In this document: positions 7,509 through 15,039 of the stretch, one piece after another
How the letters are laid out: every line of letters starts with the position of its first letter
How positions within the stretch are numbered: position 1 is the stretch's first letter
NCBI GenBank assembly: GCA_051879315.1
Contig: JBJELW010000046.1
Location: 1 to 25,487 of the forward strand
Source of the DNA: Roseburia_C sp051879315
GTDB lineage: Bacteria; Bacillota; Clostridia; Lachnospirales; Lachnospiraceae
Direction: 5' to 3'
Length of the DNA: 25,487 nt
Program-made: the position numbers and the translations under genes
Notes under the pieces: model-generated
Told to the model about the DNA's origin: nothing
Databases searched by the model: none
What the model saw: the letters and a program-made list of their open reading frames with translations, nothing else

Positions 7509-7979
7509 CTATCGTCTCCTGCCGGAAGGATTTCCACCGGTTTTTGCAGGTTCATTCTTCTGCTCGATTTTTCCCAGCAAAGCCTCTTCCAGGGTGGCCT
7601 CCAGCCTCGTTTTGTTTAACAGTAGTTCTTTGTTTTCCTTCTCCAGCTCCTTGATGGTCTTGCTGTCTGTCTCATTCTGCATCTGCTTTGCAATCAGCTC
7701 ATGTTTCAGATCATAAAGTTCCTTTTCCTTCTGTTCCAATTCTGTCTCCAGCTTCTCTGCCTGGGCTTTGGCCTTAAAATAGTCATCCGCAAGATTCAGT
7801 GCCAGGAGTGTGGCGCGCATGTCACTGGGAATCCGCTTGTACTCGTCCAGCTGTTTGAATTCCACCACCTTGTCATTGATGTAACTTGCCACCCGCTGTA
7901 AATACTCCTGACTTTCATATCCGCTGAGCGTGTACACCTTACCGTCAATAATTACTTCTGTGTTAGTCTTTCCTGCCAT
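7509..7979 (-). CDS. zapA: Cell division protein ZapA with extended coiled coil
   Basis: A 156-aa ZapA homologue; ZapA binds and bundles FtsZ filaments at the division site. The N-terminal globular domain is clear: TEVIIDGKVYTLSGYESQEYLQRVASYINDK, followed by RATLLALNLADDYF. From about residue 70 to 138 the protein is a long Glu/Lys/Leu-rich coiled coil, then a basic tail ending PSGRRR. Typical ZapA is nearer 85-110 residues, so the coiled coil is extended, as in a number of Clostridia. It lies 25 bp after ruvB and 12 bp before the U32 gene. The start at 7979 is the only sensible one; GGAGAAAAGT lies immediately upstream. Confidence 0.87.
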   Translation of the reverse strand: MAGKTNTEVIIDGKVYTLSGYESQEYLQRVASYINDKVVEFKQLDEYKRIPSDMRATLLALNLADDYFKAKAQAEKLETELEQKEKELYDLKHELIAKQMQNETDSKTIKELEKENKELLLNKTRLEATLEEALLGKIEQKNEPAKTGGNPSGRRR

Positions 7980-8004
7980 AACTTTTCTCCTCCATATTTA
8001 TGGT

Positions 8005-9000
8005 TTATGCTCTGTCTATCCCAAAATGCTGATAGGTATGCTCTGTTACCACGCGTCCTTTGGGCGTACGGTTGATAAATCCGTTTTTTACCAGATAAGG
8101 CTCGTAAACATCCTCAATGGTCCCGGCATCTTCTCCAATGGCCGCTGCCAGGGTATCCAGTCCCACCGGACCACCCTGAAATTTATCCATGATAGTCATC
8201 AGAATATTTCGATCGTTCTGATCCAATCCCATTTTATCCACTTCCAGCAGATCCAAAGCAAAAGATGCCACTTCCCTGGTGATTCTGCCGTCATACTGCA
8301 CCTGGGCAAAATCGCGCACCCTTTTCAATAAACGGTTCGCCAGACGCGGAGTACCCCGGGATCTTTTGGCCAGTTCCAGGGCACCTTCCTCTTCCACGGA
8401 CACTCCTAGCTTTTTTGCGGAATGCTCGATAATGGTCTGCAGCTCCTCCACCGTATAAAATTCCAGGTGATGCACCACTCCAAACCGATCCCTTAAGGGT
8501 GCGGACAGCAGTCCGGCCCGGGTGGTGGCTCCCACCAGTGTAAAGTGGGGCAGGTCCAATCGAATGGATCGGGCAGTGGCGCCTTTTCCCACCATGATAT
8601 CAATGGCATAATCTTCCATTGCCGGGTACAGAACCTCTTCCACCTGACGGTTCAGACGATGGATTTCATCTACAAAAAGAATATCGCCCTCGGAAAGATT
8701 GCTCAATATGGCTGCCATCTCCCCCGGCTTTGCAATGGCAGGTCCGGAAGTCACCTTCATATGTACTCCCATCTCATTGGCAATGATTCCGGCCAATGTA
8801 GTTTTTCCAAGTCCCGGCGGCCCGTAGAAAAGCACATGATCTAAAGATTCCTTTCTCTGCTTCGCCGCCTGTATGTAGACTCTCAGATTGGCTTTGGCCT
8901 TTTCCTGCCCGATATACTCGTCCAGAGTCAGCGGTCTTAAGCTTTTTTCAATTTTTACGTCCTCTTCCTGTACCTGTGTAGAAATCACACGTTTTTCCAT
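8005..9000 (-). CDS. ruvB: Holliday junction branch migration helicase RuvB
   Basis: A 331-aa RuvB, the hexameric AAA+ motor that drives Holliday junction branch migration with RuvA. It shows Walker A (GPPGLGKTTLA, about residues 60-70), Walker B (LFVDEIHR, about 108-115), a sensor/arginine region (LVGATTRAG) and the C-terminal winged-helix part (GGPVGLDTLAAAIGED, NRTPKGRVVT). Length is normal. The ATG at 9000 is supported by AAGGAG 7 nt upstream. It follows ruvA by 38 bp; ruvC is not in this window, which is usual for Firmicutes lacking it beside ruvAB. Confidence 0.97.
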   Translation of the reverse strand: MEKRVISTQVQEEDVKIEKSLRPLTLDEYIGQEKAKANLRVYIQAAKQRKESLDHVLFYGPPGLGKTTLAGIIANEMGVHMKVTSGPAIAKPGEMAAILSNLSEGDILFVDEIHRLNRQVEEVLYPAMEDYAIDIMVGKGATARSIRLDLPHFTLVGATTRAGLLSAPLRDRFGVVHHLEFYTVEELQTIIEHSAKKLGVSVEEEGALELAKRSRGTPRLANRLLKRVRDFAQVQYDGRITREVASFALDLLEVDKMGLDQNDRNILMTIMDKFQGGPVGLDTLAAAIGEDAGTIEDVYEPYLVKNGFINRTPKGRVVTEHTYQHFGIDRA

Positions 9001-9038
9001 GTTGCCACTCCTTCTTATGCCTTACAGATGCCGATACA

Positions 9039-9656
9039 TTACAGAAAAGCCATTTGTTTCAAGGCCTGTTTCAAAATTTCTTCCACGCTTTCCTCTTCTG
9101 AAAGTTCCAGACTGCGTATGGCACCTGCAGCTTCCGATGCGGAATACCCAAGAGCAACCAACGCCTCAATGGCCTCCTGTTTTCTACCAATTTGTTCTTT
9201 CTTTTCTTCGTTCAGCAAGGTATGTGTCAGTTTATCTTCAAAGGCATCCTCCAGACTCAGCTTGTCCTTCAGCTCTATAATTAGTCTCTGAGCCGTTTTG
9301 TTTCCCACACCGGGTGCTTTGGCAATGGCCTTTGCATCATCCGACAATACCGCGAACCGAAGATCATCTGTTGACATAACCGACAAAATTGCCAACGCCC
9401 CTTTCGGACCAATCCCGCTGACACCAATCAGCAGTTCAAACACTTTTTTGTCATCCCGGGTCAGAAATCCATACAGTTCCATGGCGTCCTCCCGGATATA
9501 CTGATACGTATAGACTTTCACCTGCTGGCCTATATCCGGCAGTTCTTCTACTGTGCGGGAAGAGACCCGGACATTATATCCGATCCCGTTATTTTCCACC
9601 ACGATATGTTCAGCCCCCACAATTTCCGCCAGCTGGCCTTTTATATATGCATACAT
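9039..9656 (-). CDS. ruvA: Holliday junction DNA helicase subunit RuvA
   Basis: A 205-aa RuvA, which binds four-way junctions and loads RuvB. The N-terminal OB domain starts MYAYIKGQLAEIV. The two helix-hairpin-helix motifs are visible as VSGIGPKGALAIL (about residues 79-91) and APGVGNKTAQRLIIEL (about 113-128). The C-terminal RuvB-binding domain ends with EALVALGYSASEA...ESVEEILKQALKQM. I chose ATG 9656, the canonical RuvA start, although the frame stays open about 400 bp upstream inside the Gx-transporter gene. The ribosome site is weak, but the preceding stop is only 2 bp away, pointing to coupled translation. Confidence 0.95.
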   Translation of the reverse strand: MYAYIKGQLAEIVGAEHIVVENNGIGYNVRVSSRTVEELPDIGQQVKVYTYQYIREDAMELYGFLTRDDKKVFELLIGVSGIGPKGALAILSVMSTDDLRFAVLSDDAKAIAKAPGVGNKTAQRLIIELKDKLSLEDAFEDKLTHTLLNEEKKEQIGRKQEAIEALVALGYSASEAAGAIRSLELSEEESVEEILKQALKQMAFL

Positions 9657-9658
9657 CG

Positions 9659-10171
9659 TTATTTTTCCCATTCCTTTCGTATCATCGGTGCAAGTCTTTT
9701 CCCAAGCTCTGCAGATAAAATTCCTATCAAGGCTCCCGTAATAGCCCCGGCAGCCACAAGCACCGATACATAATAAATTACGTAATAGGATTCCAGTATG
9801 AGAGCGGCCACAAAAATCTGACCCAAATTGTGAAATACTCCGCCAAAAATACTCACTGTCACCACATGAAACCGGTCTGTTTTTTTCAGGAAAAGCATCA
9901 CCAGAAAACTTAATATTCCTCCGGAGAGACTGTAGAGGATGCTGAAAGCATTTCCAAATAATATGCCGGCCAGCAGAATCCGAAGCACGGATACTGTCAG
10001 AGCCTCCCGCCATCCCAGAAGATACAGCATCAGCACCACCAGAAGATTGCAAAGTCCTAATTTTACTCCCGGTATTCCCACCGCAAAGGGAATCAATGAT
10101 TCCACATAGCTTAAAATCAATGCTAATGCCAAAAAAATTCCCATATATGCAATATGCTTCCCTTGCTTCAT
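9659..10171 (-). CDS. Gx transporter family membrane protein (EetB-like)
   Basis: A 170-aa very hydrophobic protein with about five or six transmembrane segments. The N-terminal region (KQGKHIAYMGIFLALALILSYVE) and GIPGVKLGLCNLLVVLMLYLLGWREA match the family labelled Gx transporter or heptaprenyl diphosphate synthase component I. This family resembles substrate-binding (S) components of ECF transporters. From memory, members next to a NusG-domain-II protein correspond to EetB in flavin-based extracellular electron transfer loci of Listeria/Enterococcus. The start at 10171 follows AGGTG; 4 bp separate it from the upstream NusG-II gene and 2 bp from ruvA. The substrate is unknown; a redox or flavin/quinone role is inferred only from family context. 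Confidence 0.82.
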   Translation of the reverse strand: MKQGKHIAYMGIFLALALILSYVESLIPFAVGIPGVKLGLCNLLVVLMLYLLGWREALTVSVLRILLAGILFGNAFSILYSLSGGILSFLVMLFLKKTDRFHVVTVSIFGGVFHNLGQIFVAALILESYYVIYYVSVLVAAGAITGALIGILSAELGKRLAPMIRKEWEK

Positions 10172-10175
10172 GTTA

Positions 10176-10553
10176 TCACCTGACCATCGCATCTAATTCC
10201 GCATCCTCTGTTCCCAAAACAGTTACCACTACCCGGTTGGGAAGACAGATAATGGATTCTTTTTCATTTGATATGGCATGCTGTCGGACACACAACTGAT
10301 CCGGACAATCTGCTTCCTCCATCCGGACCTGTCCTTCGGAGATGACCACCACATTGGTGCATACCCCATCCACCATAACGGGAATCACCTGATTCTCATC
10401 CAGGTCATAGGTCCCGTAGGAGATATCATCCACCCGGATCTGAACCTTCGCCCCCGGCGCAGTACAGATATGAAGCGCCCACAATCCCAGGACACATGCC
10501 ACTGCAAGGGCCAGCAATAAAAAAATGTCATTTTTCCCGAAGCTACGATTCAT
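10176..10553 (-). CDS. NusG domain II-containing membrane-anchored protein (EetA-like)
   Basis: A 125-aa protein with one N-terminal transmembrane helix (about residues 9-28) and an extracytoplasmic NusG-domain-II beta domain. The family signature is clear: CPDQLCV (C83, C88), then 15 residues later C103 in the CLPNR motif, followed by VVVTVLG. Despite the name it is not a transcription factor. Such proteins pair with Gx transporter family proteins, as directly downstream here, and occur near ApbE or Rnf-like flavoprotein genes. The paired cysteines could form a disulfide or be redox active; this is inference. The start at 10553 overlaps the end of miaB by 11 bp and has GAGGT 5 nt upstream. 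Confidence 0.83.
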   Translation of the reverse strand: MNRSFGKNDIFLLLALAVACVLGLWALHICTAPGAKVQIRVDDISYGTYDLDENQVIPVMVDGVCTNVVVISEGQVRMEEADCPDQLCVRQHAISNEKESIICLPNRVVVTVLGTEDAELDAMVR

Positions 10554-11988
10554 TCACGACCTCACCCAGATAATAAAAGCCCTTGCATTCCGCCAGGTGC
10601 ACCGGTACGATTTTTCCAATCAGGGAACTGTCTCCCTTTACATGTACCACAGAATTATTGCTGAGACGTCCCGTCACCAGAGATTCGTCCTGACTGTTTT
10701 TTTCCTCAATCAACGCCTCACAGATCTGCCCGGTCAGTGTTCCGGACTTTTCTGCGGAAATCTGCTGCACTCTGGTCAGCAGCCGGTCAAATCGATCCTT
10801 GATTACATTCTCCGGCACCTGATCCGCCATGTCGGCTGCCGGTGTACCGGTTCGTTTGGAGTAAATGAAGGTAAATGCACTATCATAACGAACTTTCTCC
10901 ACCACATCCATGGTCTCTAAAAAATCTTCCTCCGTCTCCCCGGGAAAACCTACAATAATATCCGTTGTGATGGCAATATCCGGAATTGCCTCCCGGATTT
11001 TCTCCACCAATGCCAGATACTGTTCTTTTGTATAACGACGATTCATTTGCTTTAAGATACGGCTGCTTCCTGACTGGAGTGGCAGATGCAGGTGTCTGCA
11101 GATTTTTTTTGAATGCTTCATAACTTCAATAAGCTCATCAGACAGATCCTTGGGATGGGAGGTCATAAAACGGATTCTCTCCAATCCCTCAATTTTCTCC
11201 ACTTCCTGTAACAACTGGGCAAAGCTCATAGGCTCTTCTAAATTCTTGCCATAGGAATTAACGTTCTGTCCTAAGAGCATAACCTCCACTACACCGTCTT
11301 TCACCAGTCGCTCAATCTCACGTACAATATCCTTTGCTTTTCGGCTTCTTTCCCTGCCCCGCACATAGGGAACAATGCAATAGCTGCAGAAATTGTTGCA
11401 TCCAAACATGATATTCACACCGGATTTGAAACTGTACTTGCGATCAACCGGCAGATCCTCCACGATCTGATCCGTATCTTTCCAAATGTCGATAACCATA
11501 GAATCAGACTCCAGGCACTGTACAATCAGTTCCGCAAATTTATAGATATTGTGAGTGCCAAAAATCAGATCCACATAACGATAGCTCTGTTTTAATTTTT
11601 CCACTACTGTCTCTTCCTGCATCATACAACCGCACAGTGCAATGAGCATATCCGGATTACGCTTTTTAAAACCGCTGAGGTATCCCAGTCTGCCATATAC
11701 CTTGTTATTGGCATTTTCCCGTACAGTACAGGTATTATAGATGACAAAATCCGCATTTTCTGAATTGGTCTCCACATATCCAATGTTCTCCAAAATTCCA
11801 CGGAGTTTTTCGGAATCCCTGGCATTCATCTGACAACCGAAAGTGTTGACGCAGAAAGTCAGGGGGCGTCCCTTTGCCTCGCTGATCTGTGCTACATACT
11901 GCTTTGCCAGTTCCATAAAATAAAATTGTCTCTGGGGTTCCATTACAGGGATCTCTCCTGCTCTGGAAATCTTTTCCTTGATTCGCAT
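10543..11988 (-). CDS. miaB: tRNA-2-methylthio-N6-isopentenyladenosine synthase MiaB
   Basis: A 481-aa radical-SAM methylthiotransferase that converts i6A37 to ms2i6A37 in tRNAs reading UNN codons. The UPF0004 domain shows its three cluster cysteines in FGCQMN (C52), NTCTV (C87) and CGC (C121). The radical SAM motif CNNFCSYC (C197, C201, C204) follows, and a C-terminal TRAM domain starts near residue 415 (GQICEALIEEKN). The extended N-terminus of about 45 residues is common in Firmicutes MiaB. The start at 11988 is preferred because AGGATGG lies 5 nt upstream; an ATG three codons earlier lacks a site. The 14-bp gap to proA and the overlap with the next gene indicate co-transcription. No miaA is visible here. 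Confidence 0.95.
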   Translation of the reverse strand: MRIKEKISRAGEIPVMEPQRQFYFMELAKQYVAQISEAKGRPLTFCVNTFGCQMNARDSEKLRGILENIGYVETNSENADFVIYNTCTVRENANNKVYGRLGYLSGFKKRNPDMLIALCGCMMQEETVVEKLKQSYRYVDLIFGTHNIYKFAELIVQCLESDSMVIDIWKDTDQIVEDLPVDRKYSFKSGVNIMFGCNNFCSYCIVPYVRGRERSRKAKDIVREIERLVKDGVVEVMLLGQNVNSYGKNLEEPMSFAQLLQEVEKIEGLERIRFMTSHPKDLSDELIEVMKHSKKICRHLHLPLQSGSSRILKQMNRRYTKEQYLALVEKIREAIPDIAITTDIIVGFPGETEEDFLETMDVVEKVRYDSAFTFIYSKRTGTPAADMADQVPENVIKDRFDRLLTRVQQISAEKSGTLTGQICEALIEEKNSQDESLVTGRLSNNSVVHVKGDSSLIGKIVPVHLAECKGFYYLGEVVNES

Positions 11989-12002
11989 GTGATCCATCCT
12001 AT

Positions 12003-13247
12003 CTATTTTCTGATTTGTCCGTTTCCATAAATAATATACTTGGTGCTGGTCAGTGCAAGAAGACCCATAGGGCCTCTCGCATGCAATTTCTGGGTACTGA
12101 TGCCGATCTCCGCACCAAATCCAAACTCAAATCCATCCGTAAACCGGGTAGATGCATTGACATATACCGCTGCAGCATCTACTTCCTCTAAGAACTTCTG
12201 GGCATTTTCATAATTTTCCGTGATGATTGCCTCGGAATGTCCGGTATTATAACGATTAATGTGGGCAATGGCTTCATCGATGCCCGACACTGTCTTCGCA
12301 GAAATGATATAATCCAGATACTCCGTTCCCCAGTCTTCCTCAGTGGCCACTGTAATTCCCTCTGCCGCTGTGCATACTCTCTCATCTCCGCGGATTTCCA
12401 CCTGCTTTTCTGACAATCGAGCCTTCAAAAGAGGTAAGAAATCATCCACGATTTTTTCATGTATCACCAGAGATTCGCAGGCATTACATACACCGATCCT
12501 CTGGGTTTTTGCATTAAAAATAATATCCAGTGCCATATCAAAGTCTGCGCTTTCATCCACATAAATATGACAGTTTCCGGTTCCTGTCTCAATCACTGGA
12601 ATGGTGGCCTGATTTACCACAGCTTTGATAAGCCCAGCTCCGCCTCTGGGAATCAGCACATCCACGTACTGGTTCAGTTTCATAAAAGCAGCCGCCGTCT
12701 CCCGGCTGGTATCTTCGATGAGCTGAATGGCTGTTGCTGGCAGATTCACGGAAACCAGTGCCTTCTGGATACTTTTTACAATCGCAATATTGGAATGAAT
12801 TGCATCGCTGCCTCCCTTTAAAATCACCACATTGCCGGATTTAAAACAAAGTGCAAAGGCATCTGCCGTCACATTGGGTCTGGATTCATAAATAATTCCA
12901 ATCACCCCCAGAGGCACACGCTTCTGACCAATCAAAAGTCCGTTGGGACGCTTTTTCATGGAAATAACTTCCCCGATGGGATCATCCAACTCCACCACCT
13001 GCCGGATTCCTAATGCCATCTGCTCAATCCGCTCTTTCGTGAGGAGTAACCGGTCTAACAGTCCCTGATGCATGCCATTCTCTCTTCCAGCCTTCACATC
13101 CAGTTCATTGGCAGCAAGAAGTTCCTCCTGATCTGCCACCAGCTGCTCAGCCACTGCGAGAAGCGCAGCGTTTTTTCCGGCTGTATCCAGGCATCGCATG
13201 GTTGCCTCTGTCTCTTTTGCCAATTTTCCAATCTCAATTAAATCCAT
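12003..13247 (-). CDS. proA: Glutamate-5-semialdehyde dehydrogenase (gamma-glutamyl phosphate reductase) ProA
   Basis: A 414-aa ProA, which reduces gamma-glutamyl phosphate with NADPH in the second step of proline synthesis. Seen: PLGVIGIIYESRPNVTADA (cofactor-domain signature, about 112-130), NVVILKGGSDA, ETGTGNCHIYVD (about 220-231), the catalytic cysteine C254 in RIGVCNACES, and the C-terminal GAEIGISTQKLHARGPMG segment. Length is normal. The start at 13247 has GGAGGAG just upstream. It is separated from proB by DUF896 and the folate gene, so the pathway genes are in one cluster but not adjacent. Confidence 0.97.
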   Translation of the reverse strand: MDLIEIGKLAKETEATMRCLDTAGKNAALLAVAEQLVADQEELLAANELDVKAGRENGMHQGLLDRLLLTKERIEQMALGIRQVVELDDPIGEVISMKKRPNGLLIGQKRVPLGVIGIIYESRPNVTADAFALCFKSGNVVILKGGSDAIHSNIAIVKSIQKALVSVNLPATAIQLIEDTSRETAAAFMKLNQYVDVLIPRGGAGLIKAVVNQATIPVIETGTGNCHIYVDESADFDMALDIIFNAKTQRIGVCNACESLVIHEKIVDDFLPLLKARLSEKQVEIRGDERVCTAAEGITVATEEDWGTEYLDYIISAKTVSGIDEAIAHINRYNTGHSEAIITENYENAQKFLEEVDAAAVYVNASTRFTDGFEFGFGAEIGISTQKLHARGPMGLLALTSTKYIIYGNGQIRK

Positions 13248-13313
13248 CTGTCTCCTCCATCTCTTGGCACGGGTGTCACCGCAGGTAACAAATCTATTGT
13301 GCCCTTTTCTTTC

Positions 13314-13871
13314 TTATAACCCGCAGCGGATTATCTCTTTTTCCGTAATCAGATATTGTAATGCCACATCCTGCGGTTCGCAGGGAATATCCTCCAAAAT
13401 CTGCCATCCGTATGCAATACCTGCCATACAAAGTCCCGAACGTGGTTCGCAGTAACGGTCATAATATCCTTTACCGTACCCAATCCGGCCTCCGGTCCGG
13501 TCAAATCCCAATCCGGGCACCAATACCAGTGCATCCTGCCAATCAGCTATTTCTGTGGAAACAGGTTCCATGATGCCGAAAGCTCCCGGCTCAAACTGTT
13601 TCAGATCCTTCACAACATAGAAGGTCATGTCATCCCCATGAACCTTGGGAAAAGCCACCTGTTTTCTCTCCCTGAGGGCCTGCTGTGCAGCAGCCAGCAG
13701 AGATACTTCTTTTCCCAGGGGATAGAAGAAAAAAACTTTCTCTGCTCTCTGATAAAGTTCAGATGTAAGCAATCGGTCTGAAATCTCCACGGAAAGCTGC
13801 TGTACCTCTTCTGCTGTCATTCCCCGGCGTTGCAGTTTACATTGTTCTCTTAACTGTTCCTTTTTTCGCAT
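13314..13871 (-). CDS. 5-formyltetrahydrofolate cyclo-ligase
   Basis: A 185-aa enzyme that uses ATP to convert 5-formyltetrahydrofolate to 5,10-methenyltetrahydrofolate in one-carbon metabolism. The basic N-terminus (MRKKEQLREQCKLQRR) fits the family. FFYPLGKEVS (about 48-57) and VLVPGLGFDRTGGRIGYGKGYYDRY (about 116-140) give the ATP/folate-binding signature. The start at 13871 (RNM-RKKE) is supported by the family N-terminus; the upstream ribosome site is only moderate (GGGGCAGGA). The gene overlaps the 3' end of the DUF896 gene by 35 bp. A 66-bp gap without a terminator separates it from proA. Confidence 0.93.
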   Translation of the reverse strand: MRKKEQLREQCKLQRRGMTAEEVQQLSVEISDRLLTSELYQRAEKVFFFYPLGKEVSLLAAAQQALRERKQVAFPKVHGDDMTFYVVKDLKQFEPGAFGIMEPVSTEIADWQDALVLVPGLGFDRTGGRIGYGKGYYDRYCEPRSGLCMAGIAYGWQILEDIPCEPQDVALQYLITEKEIIRCGL

Positions 13872-14070
13872 GTTCCTGCCCCACATTTGTAATGGTTCCA
13901 TCCGGATTCACCAGATCGATATTTTCCAGCTGACTCTTTACATTTTGCCGTATACTGGCCAGGTATTCTCCCCGGAGACGTGACTGTTCTTCCTTCTCCT
14001 CCGGTGTCAATCCTTCCTGCTGGGACTTGTGATATAATTCGTTAATTCTTGTAATGATATCCTGCATCAT
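13837..14070 (-). CDS. DUF896 (UPF0291, YnzC-like) small protein
   Basis: A 77-aa protein matching the UPF0291/DUF896 family (YnzC in Bacillus). The N-terminal helical hairpin is evident: DIITRINELYHKSQQEGLTPEE then EQSRLRGEYLASIRQNVKSQLEN, followed by the family NPDG turn. Its function is not established; in Bacillus ynzC lies in an SOS-related locus. The tail (NVGQEHAKKGTVKRTM) overlaps the folate gene by 35 bp. The start at 14070 (or the ATG at 14067) is 1 bp after the proB stop, so translation probably couples to proB. Confidence 0.88.
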   Translation of the reverse strand: MMQDIITRINELYHKSQQEGLTPEEKEEQSRLRGEYLASIRQNVKSQLENIDLVNPDGTITNVGQEHAKKGTVKRTM

Positions 14071-14071
14071 A

Positions 14072-14920
14072 TTATCCCATGCTCTCCTCTATATAATCTA
14101 CCACATAAAAGTCTTCGTCCTTATGTGCCGCAAACAGGGTTCCCACCGTTTCCCCTTCCATAATCTGGTGAATCACATCCACATCCTTGCCGTTTGCAAT
14201 CACCATATCCGTACCGGAAAGGGTGGCAATTTTTGCAGCAGTCAGCTTTGTAGCCATTCCTCCGGTTCCCACATCACTTCCTGTGGTGCCTTTTGCCATG
14301 TCTTCAAAATGCTGATCCACATGTTCCACATAGGTAACCAATTTTGCCTCGGGATTCTGTCTCGGATCATCTGTAAATAATCCGTCAATATCAGAAAGCA
14401 GAATCAAGAGATCCGCCCCAATCAGGGAAGCCACGATGGCAGAAAGGGAATCATTATCACCAAATTGCATCTCATAGGTGGATACCGTGTCATTTTCGTT
14501 GACGATGGGAATCACCCCCATATGAAACAATTCTTCAAAGGTATTCTCTGCATTTTTTCTAGACACATTATCTATCATGGTGTTTTTCGTCATCAAGACC
14601 TGTCCTGCCACCTGATTGTACTCTGAGAACATTCGCTGGTAGGTCATCATCAGTCTTGCCTGTCCCACTGCTGCACAGGCCTGCTTGGTGGCGATACGGG
14701 TGGGGCGCTCCGTGAGTCCAATGGACTGTCTTCCCACTGCAATGGCTCCGGAACTCACCAGACACACATCCATGCCCTGATTGCGCAAATCACAAAGCTG
14801 ACGCACCAGTCGTTCAATCTTAGGATAATTAATGCGTCCGGTTTCCTCATGCTGCAGGGAGGATGATCCAATCTTGATCACCACTCGTTTCTTGTTTTTA
14901 AAATTTTCTCTTAAATCCAT
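14072..14920 (-). CDS. proB: Glutamate 5-kinase ProB (no PUA domain)
   Basis: A 282-aa glutamate 5-kinase that phosphorylates glutamate with ATP at the start of proline synthesis. The amino-acid-kinase fold shows KKRVVIKIGSSSL at the N-terminus, CLVSSGAIAVGR, VIPIVNENDTVST and FGDNDSLSAIVASLIGADLLILLSDIDGL, then GTGGMATKLTAAKIA. It stops after the kinase domain and lacks the C-terminal PUA domain of about 100 residues found in E. coli and B. subtilis ProB; PUA-less versions are known. The start at 14920 is chosen for GAAGG 9 nt upstream. It heads the proB-DUF896-folate-proA cluster. No T-box or other leader structure is recognisable upstream. Confidence 0.96.
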   Translation of the reverse strand: MDLRENFKNKKRVVIKIGSSSLQHEETGRINYPKIERLVRQLCDLRNQGMDVCLVSSGAIAVGRQSIGLTERPTRIATKQACAAVGQARLMMTYQRMFSEYNQVAGQVLMTKNTMIDNVSRKNAENTFEELFHMGVIPIVNENDTVSTYEMQFGDNDSLSAIVASLIGADLLILLSDIDGLFTDDPRQNPEAKLVTYVEHVDQHFEDMAKGTTGSDVGTGGMATKLTAAKIATLSGTDMVIANGKDVDVIHQIMEGETVGTLFAAHKDEDFYVVDYIEESMG

Positions 14921-15013
14921 TGTAATATGCCTTCTTTTTCTGTGAATATCCGCCCTGTTTTTTAGTAAATGGGCTGCAATCTTATCCAACTATATACTTT
15001 AACATATCTGTCT

Positions 15014-15038
15014 AAAAAAAGCATTAAATATTTTACGC
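15014..15038 (-). terminator. Weak hairpin with T-tract after the LytTR gene
   Basis: On the minus strand an imperfect AT-rich hairpin (GCGTAAA...TTTAATGC type, with one mismatch and one GU pair) directly follows the LytTR stop codon and is followed by TTTTTTT. It could separate the regulator from proB, which starts about 95 bp further on. The stem is weak, so read-through is likely. Confidence 0.4.
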
Positions 15039-15039
15039 C

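Noticed and set aside
9657..10052. Upstream extension of the RuvA frame by about 130 codons
   Set aside because: RuvA starts canonically at MYAYIKG. The extension overlaps the Gx transporter gene in another frame and is low complexity.
14921..15013. T-box or proline riboswitch upstream of proB
   Set aside because: The 5' region is too short, with no specifier stem or conserved T-box sequence visible. A possible TATAGT -10 near 14990 lacks a convincing -35.
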